Shown here in pieces: positions 9,437 through 19,188 of a DNA stretch of 64,000 bases. How positions within the stretch are numbered: position 1 is the first letter of the stretch; each line of letters starts with the position of its first letter. Source of the DNA: Clostridium putrefaciens (GTDB taxonomy: Bacteria > Bacillota > Clostridia > Clostridiales > Clostridiaceae); assembly GCF_900461105.1 (NCBI RefSeq), contig NZ_UFWZ01000001.1, positions 2,879,001 through 2,943,000 of the forward strand, given 5' to 3'. The position numbers and the translations under genes were made by a program. The notes beneath the pieces are model-generated. The model did not search any database. It saw only the letters and a program-made list of their open reading frames with translations, and was not told the origin of the DNA.

Positions 9437-10252
9437 CTATTTAATTAAATTAGACGGCTTTAGTAATACGTTTTCATCCTCATCTATACCTAAAAACTCT
9501 ATAATAGAGAAGTATTCTTTTATTACTTTCTTATCTGATTGTATATTGTCAATTAAAACTCCTATTCCAAGAAGTTCACTTTCAAATTCTTTTAAAAGAT
9601 CCATTATTCCCTTAGCAGTTCCGCCACCTTTCATAAAATCATCTATAAAAATACACTTACTACCCTTTTTTAAAGACTTTTTAGAAAGCGACATGTTTTG
9701 TATCCTACCGCTAGATCCTGACACATAATTAATACTAACCGTTGGACCTTCTGTAACCTTTGTATCTCGTCTAACAATTATAAGCTCTACTCCAAGGTTC
9801 TTTGAAACCTCGTAGGCTAAAGGTATTCCCTTAGTTTCAACTGTAACTACATAATCTACTTGTTGTCCTTCAAAAAGTGAAGACAATATAGTAGCAGCTT
9901 TAGATACTATTTTAGGATTAAACATTATATCATTGATATATATAAAGTTTCCCGGAACTATCCTCTCCTTTGAATTAAGTTTTTCACATAAATCTTTAAC
10001 AAACTTATTAGTATCTTCTTTTGATATCTTAGGTATGTACTTTATACCTCCAGATGCCCCTGATATACTTTCTACAGCACCTAGTTGAAGCCTTTCAATT
10101 GTTTCCCTTATGATAACTATGTCTTCACTTATAGAAGATTTAGCCGCATTTAAAGGTTCTAAAAAGTTATTAAGACTTATAACCCTACTTGGGTTGTTTA
10201 AAAGTATTTGTGTTATAGCAACTATTCTATTATTTCTATTAAATCGATCCAT
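9437..10252 (-). CDS. purR: Purine operon repressor PurR
   Basis: PurR of Firmicutes represses purine synthesis genes and is relieved by PRPP. The 271-residue protein has an N-terminal winged helix (about 1-75, with AAKSSISEDIVIIRETI) and a phosphoribosyltransferase-like effector domain holding the PRPP motif CIFIDDFMKGGGTAKG. An ATG 15 bases upstream is in frame, but AGGTGAT lies between the two, favouring the ATG at 10252; the N-terminus MDRFNRNNRIV then lines up with B. subtilis PurR. It heads the minus-strand purR-spoVG-glmU-prs cluster and diverges from murC. Confidence 0.95.
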   Translation of the reverse strand: MDRFNRNNRIVAITQILLNNPSRVISLNNFLEPLNAAKSSISEDIVIIRETIERLQLGAVESISGASGGIKYIPKISKEDTNKFVKDLCEKLNSKERIVPGNFIYINDIMFNPKIVSKAATILSSLFEGQQVDYVVTVETKGIPLAYEVSKNLGVELIIVRRDTKVTEGPTVSINYVSGSSGRIQNMSLSKKSLKKGSKCIFIDDFMKGGGTAKGIMDLLKEFESELLGIGVLIDNIQSDKKVIKEYFSIIEFLGIDEDENVLLKPSNLIK

Positions 10253-10636
10253 TATATCACCTATCATTCCAAATATTACGAACTATATTTTTAAAAAACA
10301 TCTTATCATTCATATTCTATTCTATTAATAGTTTAATTTCAATTATTATTGAACTAATAATTGAATTAATCGTATAATGTAGATATATTAGATAACTTTT
10401 GTTATATATTTTATATAACCTATACACCTTTATATAAATTAAGTAACCTTTTCTAATATAAGTATATCTTTATGGTAAAATGAGATTATCTTTAATCAGG
10501 TTATGTCTAATCCTAAAATACAAGTTAATTCTATAAGAAATCTTTCTCAACATATTAATTATTAAATAAAAAATATAACTGGACCAAAAAAATATAATTA
10601 GTTAAATTTATTTATAACTAGAAGGAGTGAAATATA
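10253..10636. other. Divergent intergenic region purR / murC
   Basis: These 384 bases separate purR and murC. A plus-strand promoter-like pair TTGAAC (10349-10354), 18 bases, TATAAT (10373-10378) would start RNA about 250 bases before murC. The stretch is extremely AT-rich, with several imperfect inverted repeats around TTCAATTATTATTGAA. I see no riboswitch, terminator or supported small ORF. Confidence 0.4.
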
Positions 10637-12016
10637 TTGTCTTTTAATTTTCTAAGTGATAAAAATAAAAAAATCCACTTTATAGGTATTGGTGGTATAA
10701 GCATGAGTGGACTTGCTGCAATAATGCTTAAAAACAACTTTAATGTCTCTGGATCAGATATGAAAGATTCAGATATTTTAGATAAACTAAGAAAACAAGG
10801 CGCAACGATTTACATAGGCCATGATGAGACAAACATCAAAGATGTAGACCTAATGGTTTATACTGCAGCTGTTCCAAGTAATAACCCAGAATTAAAATAT
10901 GCTATACAAAATCATATTAATTTAATGGATAGAGCTGAGTTCTTAGGGGAAATCATGAAAGGTCATATGTATAATGTAGCCGTTGCTGGTACTCATGGCA
11001 AAACTACTTGTACATCAATGTTATCTCATATAGTTCTTTCTGCAAATCTAGATCCTACAATATTAGTAGGAGCAAACTTAGATATAATAGATGGTAACTT
11101 TAGAACTGGAGATAGTGAATATTTTATTACAGAATCTTGCGAATATAAAAGATCATTTCTTAAGTTCTTTCCTTATATAGGATTAATATTAAATATAGAT
11201 GCTGACCACCTAGATTATTACAAGGATATTGATGATATTGAATCCGCATTTACACAGTTCGGACTATTAATACCAAAGGATGGTTATCTAATATGTAACG
11301 CTGCAGATCAAAGGGCTCTTAATGTAATGAATAAGGTTAACTGTAATATATTAACCTTTGGTATTGATTGTGGTGACGTACAAGGCCGTAATATAAGATT
11401 TGATGATAAAGGTAAGAGTAAGCTTGACTTATACTATAAAGGTAAAGAATTATTCTCTTTAAGCTTAAATGTCCCTGGAAATCATAATATCTTAAATGCC
11501 TTAGCTGCTGTAGCTACGGCAATATCTTTAAACATCGATAATGATTATATAATATCTGGTTTAGAGGGATTTAAAGGCGCTCATAAAAGATTTGAAATAA
11601 AAGGTATAAAGAATGAAATAACTGTTATAGATGATTATGCGCATCACCCTACAGAAATAAAAGCCGCACTATCAGCTGCCAAAAACTTTAAACATAATAA
11701 GATATATTGTGTCTTTCAGCCTCATACCTATACCAGAACTTCTTCTTTATTAAAAGAATTTTCTCTTTCCTTTAATGATGCAGATGAAATACTTTTACTT
11801 GATATTTATGCCGCAAGAGAAATAGATGACGGAACTGTTAACTCAAATATGTTAGGTGATAAAATAAGAGATAACGGTTTAAAGTGCCTAAACTTCCATA
11901 ACTTTTATGATACCCTAGAATATCTAAATTCCAAGGTTAAAAAAGGAGACTTAATATTAACTGTAGGTGCTGGAGATGTAGTTAAAGTTGGAGAGATGTT
12001 CTTAGATACTATTTAA
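10637..12016 (+). CDS. murC: UDP-N-acetylmuramate--L-alanine ligase
   Basis: MurC adds L-alanine to UDP-MurNAc, the first step in building the peptidoglycan stem peptide. The 459-residue protein has the N-terminal UDP-binding loop [12 protein letters not shown] (about 16-27), the ATP loop GTHGKTT (118-124), the central [10 protein letters not shown]-like segment (seen as [12 protein letters not shown]) and the C-terminal ligase domain with [12 protein letters not shown] and FQPHTYTRT. The start is TTG with an AGAAGGAGTGA site seven bases upstream; no better start exists. It is monocistronic as far as visible. Confidence 0.97.
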   Translation: MSFNFLSDKNKKIHFIGIGGISMSGLAAIMLKNNFNVSGSDMKDSDILDKLRKQGATIYIGHDETNIKDVDLMVYTAAVPSNNPELKYAIQNHINLMDRAEFLGEIMKGHMYNVAVAGTHGKTTCTSMLSHIVLSANLDPTILVGANLDIIDGNFRTGDSEYFITESCEYKRSFLKFFPYIGLILNIDADHLDYYKDIDDIESAFTQFGLLIPKDGYLICNAADQRALNVMNKVNCNILTFGIDCGDVQGRNIRFDDKGKSKLDLYYKGKELFSLSLNVPGNHNILNALAAVATAISLNIDNDYIISGLEGFKGAHKRFEIKGIKNEITVIDDYAHHPTEIKAALSAAKNFKHNKIYCVFQPHTYTRTSSLLKEFSLSFNDADEILLLDIYAAREIDDGTVNSNMLGDKIRDNGLKCLNFHNFYDTLEYLNSKVKKGDLILTVGAGDVVKVGEMFLDTI

Positions 12017-12217
12017 CTTAATTTATATATATAATAATTATTCTTTTTTAAAATAAAAAACTTTAATTTTCCTTTATAATATATTTCCTGGTTTAAAAAT
12101 ATCATTATAGATAATACTAGATTTAAGGGTTAACTTTTATATTGTTTTTTATTAAATCTTAATCCTATTCTAGTAGGTATAATATAATATTTAAAATTTA
12201 AAAAGGAGATGTTTTAT

Positions 12218-12529
12218 ATGATGAACTTTTTAGTATCTTCAGTTGCAAATTTGATAATTATATTAATAAGCTTTTTTATATTTAAAGTTATCATAAGTGG
12301 TCCTACGAGGCATAGACTATATGAAAAATTTATGTCTTCCTTTGCAAAGTTTATAGTATATATCTTTTTAGCATCTACCATTATAACCTCACTAACTGCT
12401 CTAGTTTTATATAAAACTAGATATATTGCATATATAAACGTAGTAGCTCCCGCACTAGTCTCACCTATAATTGGCTTTGTAGCGTCTACAGTACCTACAA
12501 GAGGAGCTGGTGATGAAAAACAGGTATAA
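12218..12529 (+). CDS. Small membrane protein of unknown function
   Basis: I do not recognise this 103-residue protein. It has about three hydrophobic segments (roughly residues 3-24, 41-63 and 73-92) with a basic loop near GPTRHRLYEKF, so it is likely an integral membrane protein with a short charged tail. An AAGGAG site at 12203-12208 precedes the ATGs at 12209, 12218 and 12221; spacing favours 12218. It lies alone between murC and the asnS leader, and the AT-rich region upstream holds TATAAT-like sequences. An antisense frame across the same bases has no ribosome binding site and is discounted. Confidence 0.65.
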   Translation: MMNFLVSSVANLIIILISFFIFKVIISGPTRHRLYEKFMSSFAKFIVYIFLASTIITSLTALVLYKTRYIAYINVVAPALVSPIIGFVASTVPTRGAGDEKQV

Positions 12530-12587
12530 CTCATTATTAAGCATTTTAAACTTTGTATAAATATCCTTATTTATGTGTTTTATATAT

Positions 12588-12616
12588 TTGCATTAATTAT
12601 GCTTTTAGTGTAAAAT
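12588..12616 (+). promoter_or_regulatory. Sigma-A promoter of the asnS leader
   Basis: TTGCAT (12588-12593), 17 bases, TAAAAT (12611-12616) places the start of RNA at about 12623, a few tens of bases before the first T-box stem. Confidence 0.65.
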
Positions 12617-12622
12617 TGGATT

Positions 12623-12917
12623 ATTGATAGGAAAATTTAGATCAACTATGATAAGAAGAGTAAATTTAGGAAGGTTGCCTTAGCGAATCGATAATAGTGA
12701 AAGATCGATGCAAACCCTATATTGAAGAACACCTTTGAGTTTCTAACCAAAATCACTTAATGTGAAAGTAGACTTAGACGGCATCAATCCGTTATAATTG
12801 AGCAGCATTTATTGTGCTGTTAAAGAGATCAATGTATTATTCATTTATATGTTGATAAACTTGGGTGGCACCACGAAATATAGCCTTTCGTCCCTTTATC
12901 GGATGAGAGGTTTTTTT
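12623..12917 (+). promoter_or_regulatory. T-box leader (tRNA-Asn) of asnS
   Basis: The leader has the hallmarks of a T-box attenuator, in which uncharged tRNA binds the nascent RNA and blocks termination. The antiterminator bulge TGGCACC at 12866-12872 sits between pairing GGG/CCC and ACGAAA/TTTCGT segments. The terminator is CCTTTCGTCC/GGATGAGAGG (12884-12910) with seven Ts. A candidate specifier AAC (12728-12730), followed by a purine, is Asn. The variable bulge base is C, expected to pair with the G73 discriminator of tRNA-Asn. The downstream gene is asnS, which supports the specifier. Confidence 0.9.
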
Positions 12918-12955
12918 ATATTTAATTTTAATAATTAGAAAGGTAGGATTGTAAA

Positions 12956-14350
12956 ATGAAAACTTTAGAAATCAAAGAACTATATAGGAACGGTGAGAAA
13001 CATTATAATCAAAATATTAAAGTAAATGGTTGGATCAGAACTTCTAGATCTTCTAATGCTTTTGGTTTCATGGAACTTAATGATGGAACATTCTTTAAAA
13101 ATATTCAAGTAGTTCTAGAAGGAGATATCTTAGATAACTTCAAGGAAATAACTAAGCTTCCTATAAGTTCTTCTGTTTATGTAGAAGGAGTTCTTGTGCC
13201 TACTCCTGATTCAAAGCAGCCCTTTGAACTTAAGGCACAAAAGGTAGTTGTAGAGGGTGTATCATCTTCAGAATATCCACTACAAAAGAAAAGACATAGT
13301 CTTGAATACCTAAGGACTATCGCTCATTTAAGACCTAGAAGCAATACATTTTCCGCAGTGTTTAGAGTACGTTCTATGGCTGCCTTTGCTATCCATAAAT
13401 TCTTTCAAGAAAAAGGTTTTGTGTATACTCATACACCAATCATAACAGGTAGTGATGCTGAAGGTGCTGGGGAAATGTTTAGATTATCAACACTAGATAT
13501 GTCAAACCCTCCAAGAACGGAGGATGGTAAAATCGATTTTAAAGAAGACTTTTTTGGAAAGGAAACAAACCTTACTGTAAGTGGTCAGCTTGAAGGTGAA
13601 GCCTATGCTTTAGCTTTTCAAAAGATCTACACTTTTGGTCCAACTTTTAGGGCTGAAAATTCAAATACAGCAAGACACGCTTCTGAATTTTGGATGATAG
13701 AGCCTGAAATAGCTTTTGCTGATCTTAATGATGACATGAAACTTGCAGAAGACATGTTAAAGTATGTTATAAGCTATATATTAGAGAATGCTCCAGAAGA
13801 GATGGCATTTTTCAATAGTTTTATAGATAAAGGCCTTATAGAAAAACTAAATAATATAGTAAACTCAGACTTTGCTCACGTAACATACACTGAAGCTATT
13901 GAGCTTTTAGAAAAGTCAAATAAAGAGTTTGATTATCCTGTTAAATGGGGAATAGACCTTCAAACAGAACATGAAAGATATATAACTGAAGAAATATTTA
14001 AAAAGCCTGTTTTTGTAACAGATTATCCAAAAGAAATAAAAGCCTTTTATATGAGACTTAGCGATGATGAAAAAACCGTAGCTGCTATGGACTGTTTAGT
14101 ACCTGGAGTAGGAGAAATAATCGGTGGAAGTCAAAGAGAAGAACGAATTGATATCCTTGAAAGAAGGATTGAAGAGCTTGGACTAAATAAAGAAGACTAC
14201 TGGTGGTACCTAGAACTTAGAAAGTTTGGAACTACTAAGCATGCTGGATTTGGCTTAGGATTTGAAAGACTTATAATGTATATTACAGGAATCTCTAATA
14301 TTAGAGACGTAATACCTTTCCCAAGAACACCAAATAATGCTGACTTCTAA
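12956..14350 (+). CDS. asnS: Asparaginyl-tRNA synthetase
   Basis: AsnS charges tRNA-Asn. The 464-residue class IIb enzyme has an N-terminal OB-fold anticodon domain (about 1-110, [19 protein letters not shown]), motif 2 [17 protein letters not shown] and motif 3 [10 protein letters not shown]. The motif-2 sequence and the shape of the anticodon domain identify Asn rather than Asp specificity, and the leader carries an Asn specifier codon. The length is typical. The ATG has an AGGTAGGA site. Its supply of Asn-tRNA is controlled by the T-box, so expression should rise on asparagine starvation. Confidence 0.96.
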   Translation: MKTLEIKELYRNGEKHYNQNIKVNGWIRTSRSSNAFGFMELNDGTFFKNIQVVLEGDILDNFKEITKLPISSSVYVEGVLVPTPDSKQPFELKAQKVVVEGVSSSEYPLQKKRHSLEYLRTIAHLRPRSNTFSAVFRVRSMAAFAIHKFFQEKGFVYTHTPIITGSDAEGAGEMFRLSTLDMSNPPRTEDGKIDFKEDFFGKETNLTVSGQLEGEAYALAFQKIYTFGPTFRAENSNTARHASEFWMIEPEIAFADLNDDMKLAEDMLKYVISYILENAPEEMAFFNSFIDKGLIEKLNNIVNSDFAHVTYTEAIELLEKSNKEFDYPVKWGIDLQTEHERYITEEIFKKPVFVTDYPKEIKAFYMRLSDDEKTVAAMDCLVPGVGEIIGGSQREERIDILERRIEELGLNKEDYWWYLELRKFGTTKHAGFGLGFERLIMYITGISNIRDVIPFPRTPNNADF

Positions 14351-14370
14351 AATATATTAGTTGTTTAAAA

Positions 14371-14404
14371 AGAAGTTTATAAGAAAATTATCTTATAAAC
14401 TTCT
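14371..14404. terminator. Bidirectional terminator asnS / pgcA
   Basis: A perfect 13-bp stem AGAAGTTTATAAG with an 8-base loop and flanking A/T runs lies between the convergent asnS and phosphoglucomutase genes and can serve both. Confidence 0.85.
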
Positions 14405-14414
14405 TTTTATTTTA

Positions 14415-16139
14415 CTATTTAACTTTATCTAGCTTTTCTAAAACTAAAGTTTCAATATCCTTTATCTTCTTATCTGCTTTTTCTAAATTTTCATCTATAG
14501 TATAAATATAAAGCTTTATCTTGGGCTCTGTTCCAGATGGTCTTACCGCATACCAACTCTTATCATCAAAAATAAACTTAAGTACATCTGACTTTGGTAT
14601 TCCCACACTTTCTTTTTCTCCTGTGGCTATATTAAGTGTAGTTCCTTCATTAAAATCTGTATACTTTTCAAGTTTTGCACCATTAAATTCCTTTATGAAG
14701 TTATCTCTGTACTGAACCATCATTCTTTCAATTCTAGCTTTTCCTTCAACACCTTCAAGAACTAATGATATCTGCTTTTCTCTATAATATCCATATTCAC
14801 TATAAACCTCGTTAAGTACCTGTATTAATGTTTTACCTTGAGATTTATAGTAGGCTGCAGCTTCACATAATAGCATAGAAGCACTTACTCCATCTTTATC
14901 TCTAACCTTTGTACCGGTTACATAACCTATGCTCTCTTCGTATCCAAATATAAATTCAGCTTCCCCAGTCTTTTCAAACTCAGGAATCTTTCCACATATA
15001 TTTTTGAACCCTGTTAATGCTTCATAAGTTTTAACGCCATAATCCATCGCTATTCTTTTACCTAAATCCCCAGTTACTATAGACTTAACTATAGCACCAT
15101 TTTTAGGTAGCTTATCGTTAGCTTTAAGACCTTCAAGTATATATTTTATTAATATAGCACCTGTTTGATTACCTGTAAATGGTACATACTCTCCATTATC
15201 GTCCCTAACCTCTATAGCAAGTCTATCACAATCAGGATCTGTAGCAATTAAAAGCTCTGCACCTTCTTTTTTCCCTAATACTTCTGCATATTTAAACGCC
15301 TTTGTATCTTCAGGATTAGGATATCCTACTGTTGTAAAGTCTGGATCAGGACATTCTTGCTCAGGTACCACAATTATATTAGTAAATCCTCTTTCCTTAA
15401 GAACTCTTCTAACTGGTATATTACCGGTTCCATTTAATGGTGTATATACTATCTTTATGGACTTATCTACATCATCTCTTATACTTAAGCTTTTAACCAT
15501 AGATATATACATGTCATCCATTTCTTTTCCTAAGTAATTAAGTAGTCCTTTATTTAAAGCCTCATCTTCTGTTATAGTCTTTACCATATTAAAGCTCTTA
15601 ATTTGTTGAATGTTTTCAACTATACAATCAGCCATTTCACTTAAAATTTGTGCTCCATCTTCAAAATAAACCTTATATCCATTGTATTCCCTAGGATTAT
15701 GACTAGCAGTAACTACAATCCCTGCTGCTGTTCCTAATGTTCTAACTGCAAATGAAAGCTCTGGTGTAGGTCTTAAACTTTCAAATAGAAAAGCCTTTAT
15801 TCCATTTGCAGCTAGTACTAAGGATGCTGTCTTTGCAAATTCTGAAGAAAAGTGTCTACAATCATAGGCTATAGCCACTCCCCTTTCAGCATAATCTTGC
15901 CCTCTTGATTTAATATAATCTGCAAAACCTTGCGTAACTTTAGATATGTTATAAATATTCATTCTATTAGTACCCGCGCCAAGCTTACCTCTTAATCCAG
16001 CTGTTCCAAATTCTAGATCTTTGTAAAATCTATCCTCTATCTCAGCTTCATTTCCCTTCAAGTCCCTAAGCTCTTTTTTTGTATCTTCATCAATATACTG
16101 ATCTTCAATCCAACTGTCATATCTATTTTTGTAATTCAT
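14415..16139 (-). CDS. pgcA: Phospho-sugar mutase (phosphoglucomutase/phosphomannomutase, PgcA-like)
   Basis: This alpha-D-phosphohexomutase interconverts glucose 1- and 6-phosphate, feeding UDP-glucose, glycolipids and teichoic acids. The 574-residue protein holds the phosphoserine loop VTASHNPREYNG (Ser near residue 146), the metal loop DPDCDRLA, the sugar-binding FGYEESIGYV and the phosphate-binding RPSGTEPKIKLY, the full set for the PgcA group. An ATG 18 bases upstream is in frame, but GGGAG lies inside that extension at proper distance from the ATG at 16139, so I take the shorter form. Confidence 0.93.
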   Translation of the reverse strand: MNYKNRYDSWIEDQYIDEDTKKELRDLKGNEAEIEDRFYKDLEFGTAGLRGKLGAGTNRMNIYNISKVTQGFADYIKSRGQDYAERGVAIAYDCRHFSSEFAKTASLVLAANGIKAFLFESLRPTPELSFAVRTLGTAAGIVVTASHNPREYNGYKVYFEDGAQILSEMADCIVENIQQIKSFNMVKTITEDEALNKGLLNYLGKEMDDMYISMVKSLSIRDDVDKSIKIVYTPLNGTGNIPVRRVLKERGFTNIIVVPEQECPDPDFTTVGYPNPEDTKAFKYAEVLGKKEGAELLIATDPDCDRLAIEVRDDNGEYVPFTGNQTGAILIKYILEGLKANDKLPKNGAIVKSIVTGDLGKRIAMDYGVKTYEALTGFKNICGKIPEFEKTGEAEFIFGYEESIGYVTGTKVRDKDGVSASMLLCEAAAYYKSQGKTLIQVLNEVYSEYGYYREKQISLVLEGVEGKARIERMMVQYRDNFIKEFNGAKLEKYTDFNEGTTLNIATGEKESVGIPKSDVLKFIFDDKSWYAVRPSGTEPKIKLYIYTIDENLEKADKKIKDIETLVLEKLDKVK

Positions 16140-16193
16140 ATAAAGTTCTCCCTTCACCTTACTTATTACTTCATACCATTTATTACTGTCTAT

Positions 16194-17669
16194 TTACTCA
16201 CATCTTTCTTTTGCTAAATAATATAAAGTTCTAACTCCTGCTCCTGTTCCACCTTTAGATAAGTATCCGTTATCTTTTTCACTCCATGCTGTGCCAGCTA
16301 TATCTAAATGTAACCATGGTTTATTTTGTACAAATTCGCCTATAAATAATCCTGCTGTTATGGTACCAGCATTTCTTCCACCAATATTTTTATAATCTGC
16401 TATATCTGATTTAATAAGTTTTTTATATTCATCAAAAGATGGAAGTTCCCAAACCTTTTCTCCTGAAAGCTCAGAAGCATTTTGAAGCTCTTTGTAAAAA
16501 TCTTTATTGTTTGTAACCACTCCTGTTGTAGTATCACCTAACGCAACTAATACAGCTCCAGTAAGTGTAGCCAAATCTATAACCTTACTTACATGTTCTT
16601 TCTCTATTATATAATGCACTGCATCTATTAATGTTAAACGCCCTTCTGCATCTGTATTTAATACTTCTATAGTTTTACCTGCCATAGAAGATATTATATC
16701 TCCTGGCTTGTAAGCTTTCTCAGAAATCATATTTTCGCAAGAAGCAACTACTGCAATAACATTAGTTTTTAATTTCATCTTAGATATAGATGCCATAGCA
16801 CCTATAACGGCTGCCGCTCCTCCCATATCACTTTTCATCATAACCATTCCATCTGTTGGCTTTATTGAATATCCACCTGAATCATAAGTAAGACCTTTAC
16901 CTACAAGCCCTAATATATCTCCTTTGTTTTCTACATCACCAATGTATCTCATAACTATGAGCTTTGGAGACTTTGATGAACCTTTAGCTACCTCAAGAAA
17001 GGAATGCATTCCTAACTCTTCTATCTTATCTTTACCGTAAATATCCACTTCAAATCCATACTCTTCTCCAATCTTTTCAGCTCTTTTAGCTAATTCTTTA
17101 GGATAAAGTATGTTAGCTGGTTCATTTACTAAGTTTCTCGCCTCAATAACTGATGATGTTAAAATATCGATTTCATCTAATGCCTCTTGTGCCTTATTTA
17201 CATCTTCATCTTTAATAGCTTTTATAAATATACTTTTTACTGAAGATTCTTTTTTATCACTTATATACTTATCAAACTTATAATCTCCAAGAACCATTCC
17301 TTCATATATAGCCTTTATTCTTCTTTTTACACATATCTTTTCTGAGTTAAACATTTTTACAGCTATCATGCTAAGTTTAAGTTCTTTTGCCTTTTTTAAA
17401 GCCTTAGAATAGGCTATCCTTATTCCTTCTGAAGTTAGTTCTTCTTTTTTTCCAAGCCCTAATAATAAAGTATATTGAAGTTTATCTTCAGTCTCTTCAA
17501 CTATACAAAATATTTCTCCGCATTCACCTTTAAACTTGTCTGAACCTTTTAACTTTTGAACCTTAGATTTTACACAATCACAAATATCTTCTCCATTATC
17601 CTCATAAAAAAGTGGATAAATTAATCCCTCATAATCAGCAGAATTTAAATCTTTAATAAAAAATTCCAT
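16194..17669 (-). CDS. pepA: Leucyl aminopeptidase (M17, PepA-like)
   Basis: M17 enzymes are cytosolic, hexameric, two-metal aminopeptidases that release N-terminal residues during peptide turnover. The 491-residue protein has a variable N-terminal domain (about 1-160) and a conserved catalytic half with VGKGLTYDSGGYSIKP (metal-binding Lys and Asp), KSDMGGAAAVIGAM and the signature NTDAEGRLTLIDA. A GTG three codons upstream overlaps the AGAGGTGAT ribosome binding site and is unlikely to be used; the ATG at 17669 fits. It follows pgcA's upstream side with a 54-base gap and may be transcribed with it. Confidence 0.94.
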   Translation of the reverse strand: MEFFIKDLNSADYEGLIYPLFYEDNGEDICDCVKSKVQKLKGSDKFKGECGEIFCIVEETEDKLQYTLLLGLGKKEELTSEGIRIAYSKALKKAKELKLSMIAVKMFNSEKICVKRRIKAIYEGMVLGDYKFDKYISDKKESSVKSIFIKAIKDEDVNKAQEALDEIDILTSSVIEARNLVNEPANILYPKELAKRAEKIGEEYGFEVDIYGKDKIEELGMHSFLEVAKGSSKSPKLIVMRYIGDVENKGDILGLVGKGLTYDSGGYSIKPTDGMVMMKSDMGGAAAVIGAMASISKMKLKTNVIAVVASCENMISEKAYKPGDIISSMAGKTIEVLNTDAEGRLTLIDAVHYIIEKEHVSKVIDLATLTGAVLVALGDTTTGVVTNNKDFYKELQNASELSGEKVWELPSFDEYKKLIKSDIADYKNIGGRNAGTITAGLFIGEFVQNKPWLHLDIAGTAWSEKDNGYLSKGGTGAGVRTLYYLAKERCE

Positions 17670-17810
17670 CGTAATCACCTCTCCAATCTATTCTTTATAT
17701 ACAGTATAATTCAATTTAGATTCAATTCCAATAAAGAAAATCATTATTGTTTGTTTTATCGGAATTAATTATTTATTTAAGGCATATAATTAAATATCTA
17801 TACTTTTTTA

Positions 17811-17976
17811 ATTACTACCCTATGATCAAGTGATTCTTAGACACATGTGGAGTTTGCTTATAAAGAATACATCTCTCCATCTGGGTCTTAGAAGAACTTA
17901 TCTAGATGAATGGTAGCCGTCATCCGCCACCTTTAATAGTATAGGTGTGTTACGGATGGTAGCAATCAGATAAATT
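17811..17976 (+). ncRNA. Structured RNA-like element, copy A (unassigned)
   Basis: This stretch is closely similar to 54,961-55,125 on the other strand. Identical blocks include CATGTGGAGTTTGCTTATAA, GAATACATCTCTCCATC, TAGAAGAACTTAT and GTTACGGATGGTAGC. Conserved pairings can be drawn: TGGAG/CTCCA, CATCC/GGATG enclosing CCACC/GGTG, and a closing TGATT/AATCA. A -10 box TATACT (17799-17804) lies 22 bases before the shared block, matching the position in copy B. It has no open frame and no terminator; the DUF3048 gene starts 19 bases after it. It may be an independent RNA or a leader. Known motifs such as raiA must be tested first. Confidence 0.7.
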
Positions 17977-17995
17977 TTAACCTTAGGAGGAAAAG

Positions 17996-18997
17996 ATGAA
18001 TAAAAAAGTTCTATCCATACTAATAATCTCCATAATCTTATCAGGGTGCTGCCCTAATGAATCTATTAAACCTAATAATACAGATACCTCTCCTATAATT
18101 GTTTCTGATCCTATAAAGGAAAAGACCTTCCCTTTTACAGGTAAACCCATGACTTCAAACAATACCTCACTACCTTTTATGGCTATAATAGAAAATTCAA
18201 AGGATGCTAGACCTCAATCAGGGTTATCCAAGGCGGATATTGTTTTTGAGACCATGGTTGAGGGTGGAATTCCAAGATTTATAGCCTTATTTCATACGGA
18301 AATGCCTAAAGAAATAGGTCCAATTCGAAGTGCAAGACCTTATTTCCTGGAAATATCTCAAAGCCTAGATCTTCCCTTTGCACATTGTGGAGGAAGCGAA
18401 GATGCTTTAAAATCAATTGATTTAAATAATCTTATGAGTCTAAATGAAATGAAGTTTGCTGATGCATATTGGAGAGATAATTCTAAAAAGCCTCCCCATA
18501 ACCTTTATACATCAAGTGAAAAAATAACGTCATTATTAAATGAAAAACAAATTAATAAGATTCCAACTTCAAATTTAAAATTTGACTCTTCTTATTGGGA
18601 TAATAAAGATTTCAAAAAATGTAGTCATATAAAAATAAGTATGAATAAATCTTATGATACATCTTATAAATACGAAGATGGTATATATAAAAAACTTATT
18701 GGTGAGGATACATTTATAGACAAATCATCCAATGTTGAATTAAGCTTAAGTAATATAGTTATTCAACAAACTAGTATAACTTTAAGCAAAGATAATATTC
18801 ATGTAGAAATACCTTTAATTGGTGAAGGAAAGGGTTATGTGCTAAGCCAAGGTAAGATAATCCCAATACTTTGGAGTAAGAAAGACTTAACTAGTGCTAC
18901 AGAATTAAAAGATGAAAATGGTAATATAGTCTCATTAAGTGAAGGTAAGACTTGGTGGAACATAGTAGATAAATCCAATGAAATATCTCTTAATTAA
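17996..18997 (+). CDS. DUF3048 (YerB-like) lipoprotein
   Basis: The 333-residue protein begins with a lipoprotein signal (hydrophobic residues 4-17, lipobox ILSGC with Cys18), so it is probably anchored to the outer face of the membrane. The N-terminal part (about 45-190) has the DUF3048 features PFTGKPM, LPFMAIIENS, ARPQSGLSKADIV and GPIRSARPYF; a second conserved part occupies the C-terminus. The B. subtilis relative YerB has no established function to my knowledge. A strong AGGAGG precedes the ATG. The gene lies directly downstream of RNA element copy A, so its mRNA may carry that element as a leader. Confidence 0.85.
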   Translation: MNKKVLSILIISIILSGCCPNESIKPNNTDTSPIIVSDPIKEKTFPFTGKPMTSNNTSLPFMAIIENSKDARPQSGLSKADIVFETMVEGGIPRFIALFHTEMPKEIGPIRSARPYFLEISQSLDLPFAHCGGSEDALKSIDLNNLMSLNEMKFADAYWRDNSKKPPHNLYTSSEKITSLLNEKQINKIPTSNLKFDSSYWDNKDFKKCSHIKISMNKSYDTSYKYEDGIYKKLIGEDTFIDKSSNVELSLSNIVIQQTSITLSKDNIHVEIPLIGEGKGYVLSQGKIIPILWSKKDLTSATELKDENGNIVSLSEGKTWWNIVDKSNEISLN

Positions 18998-19100
18998 ATA
19001 CATCACTACTTATTAATCCCTTTAAGACTTTTTATATAAATATTATATTTTAAAAAGACGTAGCACTTATATACATCTTTTTATATAAGTTTAATAACTA

Positions 19101-19153
19101 TATCACTATTGATACATATCACTATTGATATAGTTATTAAATATTGATATAAT
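19101..19153 (+). promoter_or_regulatory. degV-padR promoter with tandem palindromic operators
   Basis: Two identical palindromes TATCACTATTGATA (TATCA-N4-TGATA) occur at 19101-19114 and 19117-19130, 16 bases apart. The second overlaps the -35 box TTGATA (19125-19130), which is followed after 17 bases by TATAAT (19148-19153). A larger inverted repeat (19091-19104 with 19127-19140) encloses both. The layout fits a repressor site; the PadR-like protein of the same operon is the natural candidate. Confidence 0.6.
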
Positions 19154-19188
19154 ATAATATAATAAATAAAGTTTTGGAGGCGTTAAAT

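Noticed and set aside
12214-12534. 106-codon minus-strand frame antisense to the small membrane protein gene
   Set aside because: No ribosome binding site, no promoter, and codon choice is of the shadow type; the plus-strand frame has an AAGGAG and hydrophobic pattern.
17811-17976. Known riboswitch classes for copy A (cobalamin, FMN, TPP, lysine, glycine, c-di-GMP, c-di-AMP, THF, preQ1)
   Set aside because: None of their core boxes is visible by eye on either strand; left as unassigned rather than forced into a class.
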